From: Pseudomonas entomophila
GTDB taxonomy: Bacteria > Pseudomonadota > Gammaproteobacteria > Pseudomonadales > Pseudomonadaceae
Assembly: GCF_029193575.1 (NCBI RefSeq)
Contig: NZ_JARGCS010000056.1
Span: forward strand, 62,001-126,000
DNA length: 64,000 nt
Reading direction: 5' to 3'
The notes under the pieces were generated by a model that made no database searches, was not told the origin of the DNA, and saw nothing but the letters and a program-made list of their open reading frames with translations. A program made the position numbers and the translations under genes. Of this stretch, positions 61,386-64,000 are shown one piece after another (position 1 is the first letter of the stretch; the number at the start of each line of letters is the position of its first letter).

Positions 61386-61835
61386 TTACTTGAAGATGAC
61401 CTTGCCTTTCATCATCGAGATGTGGCCCGGGAAAGTGCAGAAGAAGCTGTAGTCACCACCGGCCTCCAGCTTCGAGGTATCGAACTTCACCTCGGTCTCC
61501 TTCTCCGGCGCGCCGATCATCTTGGTATGGGCGATGATCGCGGCGTTGTCGGCTTTCAGGTAGTCCTTGTCCAGGCCCTGGGTCATGCCTTCGGTGGCGA
61601 TGGCCTGCATGTCGGCAGTCTTGCTGATCACTAAGTTGTGGCCCATGACGTTCTTCGGCAGGTTGCCGGAGTGGGTCAGCTTGACGGTGAACGCCTTGCA
61701 GCTCTTGTCGACGGTGAATTCCTTGCTGGTGAAGGACATCTGGTCGGTCGAATCGACGGTCACCGAGCACTCGGCAGCAAAGACGGACGCGCTGGCGAGG
61801 GTCAGCAGGGATACCGCTACAGCTTTCGCAAACAT
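61386..61835 (-). CDS. azu: Azurin
   Basis: A 149-residue blue copper protein with a 20-residue signal (cleavage before AECSVTVD). Type 1 copper ligands are present: H66 (VMGHNLVI), C133 and H138 (FCTFPGHISMM), M142 (precursor numbering). The Cys pair C23 and C46 forms the structural disulfide. It carries electrons in the periplasm, in respiratory or stress-linked chains. GGAG lies upstream of the ATG. Confidence 0.97.
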   Translation of the reverse strand: MFAKAVAVSLLTLASASVFAAECSVTVDSTDQMSFTSKEFTVDKSCKAFTVKLTHSGNLPKNVMGHNLVISKTADMQAIATEGMTQGLDKDYLKADNAAIIAHTKMIGAPEKETEVKFDTSKLEAGGDYSFFCTFPGHISMMKGKVIFK

Positions 61836-61949
61836 CGTGAATCTCCTTGGCAGGGTTTATCAATTGCGAGACTGCCTGAAACCGCATACCCCCTCCCTGA
61901 CGTGGGTCAAGGGGTAGCCAGTGGCCAGCCAGTAGATTTGTTCAATGGA

Positions 61950-61959
61950 TTGTATACAA
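61950..61959. promoter_or_regulatory. Palindrome TTGTATACAA (GntR-type operator?)
   Basis: A perfect 10-bp palindrome in the azurin/small-ORF gap. Such sequences are typical operators of GntR/FadR-type repressors, and TATACA could also be a -10 element. Confidence 0.4.
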
Positions 61960-62027
61960 CCAATCTAAGTGCACATCATGCCTCCTTGATAGACGATGAG
62001 ACAACCTCTCATTTAGGAGCAATCACC

Positions 62028-62120
62028 ATGACTCTTGGAAATTTCATGCGCGGCCTGCTGGCTGCCTATGCGTGCGGTGCCACCGGCTCGGCCGTCTACG
62101 AATTCGCCCGCCCCGAGTGA
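62028..62120 (+). CDS. Putative 30-residue small protein
   Basis: Encodes MTLGNFMRGLLAAYACGATG plus SAVYEFARPE. TAGGAG lies nine bases before the ATG, and a 6-bp hairpin (ATGAGA-CAACC-TCTCAT, 61996-62012) sits just upstream of it. The central FMRGLLAAYACGATGSAV segment could be a short membrane helix. The larger open frame running through it has no credible start. No family is recognised. Confidence 0.5.
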   Translation: MTLGNFMRGLLAAYACGATGSAVYEFARPE

Positions 62121-62164
62121 GTCGGCCCTTGGAAGCTGTCGGTCTGGCCCTTACCCTGTGTGCC

Positions 62165-62182
62165 CCCTTGCCCGCGCAAGGG
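62165..62182 (+). promoter_or_regulatory. Hairpin before the LOG-family gene
   Basis: CCCTTGC-CCGC-GCAAGGG, a perfect 7-bp stem, 22 bp before the next start codon. It could end the small-ORF transcript. Confidence 0.35.
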
Positions 62183-62204
62183 TGAACCGCACTGGAGAAA
62201 AGCA

Positions 62205-62792
62205 ATGCCTGTACGTTCCGTCTGTGTCTTCTGCGGCGCCAGCATTGGCGCCAACACTGCCTACCGCGAGGCGGCCATCGCCCTCGGCCAGGCCATCGCC
62301 CGACGCGGCCTGACCCTGGTCTATGGTGGTGGCGCGGTTGGTTTGATGGGCACTGTGGCCGACGCGGCCATGCAAGCCGGTGGCGAGGTGATCGGCATCA
62401 TCCCGCAGAGCCTGATGAACGCCGAAATCGGCCACAAAGGCCTGAGCCGCCTGGAAGTGGTCGATGGCATGCACGCCCGCAAGGCGCGCATGGCTGAGCT
62501 GAGTGATGCGTTCATCGCCCTGCCGGGCGGGCTAGGCACGCTGGAGGAGCTGTTCGAGGTGTGGACCTGGGGGCAACTGGGCTATCACGCCAAGCCGTTG
62601 GGCCTGCTGGATGTGAATGGGTTCTATGAAAAGCTCGGCGGGTTCCTCGACCATATCGTCGAGGAAGGTTTCGTGCGGCCACAACACCGGGCGATGCTGT
62701 TGCTCGGGCAGCAGCCGGATGCGCTGCTGGATGGGATGGATGAGTTCGTCTCGCCGGTGCTGCCGAAGTGGGTCGACAGGAAACCCGACTGA
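62205..62792 (+). CDS. LOG family nucleotide phosphoribohydrolase
   Basis: A 195-residue LOG-family protein. SVCVFCGASIGANTAYREAA at the N-terminus, LVYGGGAVGLMGTVADAAM and the signature ALPGGLGTLEELFEVWTW. Such enzymes release free base from nucleoside 5'-monophosphates (cytokinin activation in plants). The Pseudomonas substrate is probably AMP or a modified nucleotide. The ATG at 62205 starts the homologous part. Confidence 0.92.
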   Translation: MPVRSVCVFCGASIGANTAYREAAIALGQAIARRGLTLVYGGGAVGLMGTVADAAMQAGGEVIGIIPQSLMNAEIGHKGLSRLEVVDGMHARKARMAELSDAFIALPGGLGTLEELFEVWTWGQLGYHAKPLGLLDVNGFYEKLGGFLDHIVEEGFVRPQHRAMLLLGQQPDALLDGMDEFVSPVLPKWVDRKPD

Positions 62793-62805
62793 AAAATACG
62801 GCGAC

Positions 62806-62844
62806 GCCCTTGTAGGAGCGGGCTTGGCCCGCTCCTACAAGGGC
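62806..62844. terminator. 18-bp REP-derived hairpin
   Basis: GCCCTTGTAGGAGCGGGC-TTG-GCCCGCTCCTACAAGGGC, perfectly paired, between convergent genes. It is a two-way terminator candidate built from two REP arms. Confidence 0.75.
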
Positions 62845-62870
62845 CCGTGGCGTTCAGCAGCCCTTCACGA

Positions 62871-64000
62871 TCAGCGCGGGATCACCGGCTGACGCGGCTT
62901 CTTCTTGCCCTTGCCACCCTTGGCCGCCTCTTTGCGCTCCTTGGCGGCCTGCTGGTTGCGGGCGAACGCCTCGGCCTTGGCTTTTTCGCGCTTGTCCCAC
63001 GGCTTGCTGCCATCGCTGGCGCGCGGCGGCAGGCCGGTGTGCTGGGTGAGGATCTTCTGTTCCTTGCCCACCTTGTGGCTGCCGCTCGGCGTGGAGTTCT
63101 TGCGCCGGGCGCTCTGGTAGCTGTCGGTCTGCGGCTGGTGCAGCGGAATCAGCTGGTGCTTGCCCGGGCCGATCAGGTCCGCGCGGCCCATGCGCTCCAG
63201 CGCCTCGCGCAGCATCGGCCAGCCCTTCGGGTCGTGGTAGCGCAGGAACGCCTTGTGCAGGCGGCGCTGCTCATCGCTCTTGACGATCTCCACGCCTTCG
63301 CTCTTGTAGGTGACCTTGCGCAGCGGGTTCTTGCCCGAGTGGTACATGGCCGTGGCCGAGGCCATCGGCGAGGGGTAGAACGCCTGCACCTGGTCGGCAC
63401 GGAAGCCATTGCCCTTGAGCCACAGGGCCAGGTTCATCATGTCTTCGTCGGTGGTGCCGGGGTGCGCGGCGATGAAGTACGGGATCAGGTACTGCTCCTT
63501 GCCCGCCTCCTTCGAGAACTTCTCGAACATGCGCTTGAAGCGGTCGTAGGTGCCGATGCCCGGCTTCATCATCTTGTCCAGCGGACCACGCTCGGTATGT
63601 TCCGGGGCAATTTTCAGGTAGCCGCCAACGTGGTGGGTGACCAGTTCCTTGACGTACTCCGGCGACTCCACCGCCAGGTCGTAGCGCAGGCCCGAGGCGA
63701 TCAGGATTTTCTTCACCCCCGGCAAGGCACGGGCCTTGCGGTACAGCTCGATCAGCGAACTGTGGTCGGTGTTGAGGTTCTCGCAGATGCCGGGGAACAC
63801 GCACGACGGCTTGCGGCAGTGCTTCTCGATGTCGTGGCTCTTGCAGGCGATGCGGTACATGTTCGCGGTCGGGCCGCCGAGGTCGGAGACCACGCCGGTG
63901 AAGCCGGGCACCTTGTCGCGCATCTCCTCGATCTCGCGGATGATCGAGTCGTGGGAGCGGTTCTGGATGATCCGCCCTTCGTGCTCGGTGATCGAGCAGA
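62871..64000 (-). CDS. ygiQ: YgiQ family radical SAM protein, C-terminal part (5' end outside window)
   Basis: About 376 residues remain. The frame stays open to the window edge (CSITEHEGRIIQNRSHDSIIREIEEM), so the start is missing. Conserved YgiQ sequence includes GGPTANMYRIACKSHDIEKHCRKPSCVFPGICENLNTDH, HHVGGYLKIAPEHTERGPLDKMMKPG and QVQAFYPSPMASATAMYHSGKNPL. The first cysteine of the visible edge probably belongs to the radical-SAM region. A Lys-rich tail ends the protein. The function is unknown. Confidence 0.93.
   Translation of the reverse strand, partial: CSITEHEGRIIQNRSHDSIIREIEEMRDKVPGFTGVVSDLGGPTANMYRIACKSHDIEKHCRKPSCVFPGICENLNTDHSSLIELYRKARALPGVKKILIASGLRYDLAVESPEYVKELVTHHVGGYLKIAPEHTERGPLDKMMKPGIGTYDRFKRMFEKFSKEAGKEQYLIPYFIAAHPGTTDEDMMNLALWLKGNGFRADQVQAFYPSPMASATAMYHSGKNPLRKVTYKSEGVEIVKSDEQRRLHKAFLRYHDPKGWPMLREALERMGRADLIGPGKHQLIPLHQPQTDSYQSARRKNSTPSGSHKVGKEQKILTQHTGLPPRASDGSKPWDKREKAKAEAFARNQQAAKERKEAAKGGKGKKKPRQPVIPR

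Noticed and set aside
61836..61900. ANR/FNR box upstream of azurin.
   Set aside because: Only one half (TTGAT) is present; the partner ATCAA is missing at the required spacing.

Overview
The window is chromosomal DNA from a high-GC fluorescent Pseudomonas, most likely the P. putida group. Evidence: the gene order dsbD-aroQ-accB-accC-prmA-(DUF3426)-dusB-fis-purH-purD-retS-marC matches the Pseudomonas core backbone; the intergenic spacers carry the short inverted 'GCGGGGCAAGCCCGC' REP elements typical of P. putida; azurin, a CobG-type cobalamin cluster and two branched-chain/urea ABC operons are all in place. No rRNA, tRNA, insertion sequence, prophage or CRISPR array was seen. Both window edges cut a gene (dsbD on the left, ygiQ on the right).

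Layout. 0-13.7 kb: housekeeping genes on the + strand (thiol reductase, shikimate enzyme, acetyl-CoA carboxylase BCCP and biotin carboxylase, ribosomal methyltransferase, tRNA dihydrouridine synthase with Fis, two purine enzymes, hybrid sensor RetS). 13.8-16.5 kb: marC, then three unrecognised minus-strand genes that look like diverged copies of one another and probably form a lineage-specific insertion. 16.5-24.1 kb: two divergent cobalamin blocks, cobG-H-I-J on minus and cobL-cbiD-cobK on plus. 24.2-30.6 kb: NfeD/stomatin pair, then a copper set (two DUF2946 proteins, a PCuAC chaperone, an OprC-like TonB receptor, a PepSY membrane protein). 30.8-38.1 kb: cycA and the urea transporter urtABCDE. 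38.1-47.2 kb: two acetyltransferases, CbpM/CbpA co-chaperones opposite an Hsp70-like protein, AI-2E permease, PsiF, AraC/EamA pair, lipase, OsmE, ferritin-like protein. 47.2-53 kb: AsmA-like protein, a secreted tandem-repeat protein, a DesT-like repressor, an AGE-family epimerase and an SDR. 53-53.6 kb: a non-coding stretch rich in DnaA boxes. 53.6-59 kb: livFGMH and livK. 59-64 kb: pncB-nadE (NAD salvage), azurin, a tiny ORF, a LOG-family protein and ygiQ.

How parts work together. Several control sites can be read directly. Canonical sigma-54 -24/-12 elements sit upstream of livK and urtA, each with an NtrC-like site further upstream, which suggests both transporters answer to nitrogen status. 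A sigma-32-like promoter precedes cbpA-cbpM. purD has a leader with three successive hairpins. The start of livH lies just after a perfect hairpin whose loop carries the ribosome binding site.

The most interesting items are (1) a 400-bp gene-free cluster of four consensus and two near-consensus DnaA boxes with a perfect-match IHF site, resembling a datA/DARS-type DnaA-control locus; (2) the three-gene paralogous cassette at 14.4-16.4 kb; (3) the 15-residue-repeat secreted protein; (4) the purD leader; and (5) a probable 30-residue protein next to azurin.
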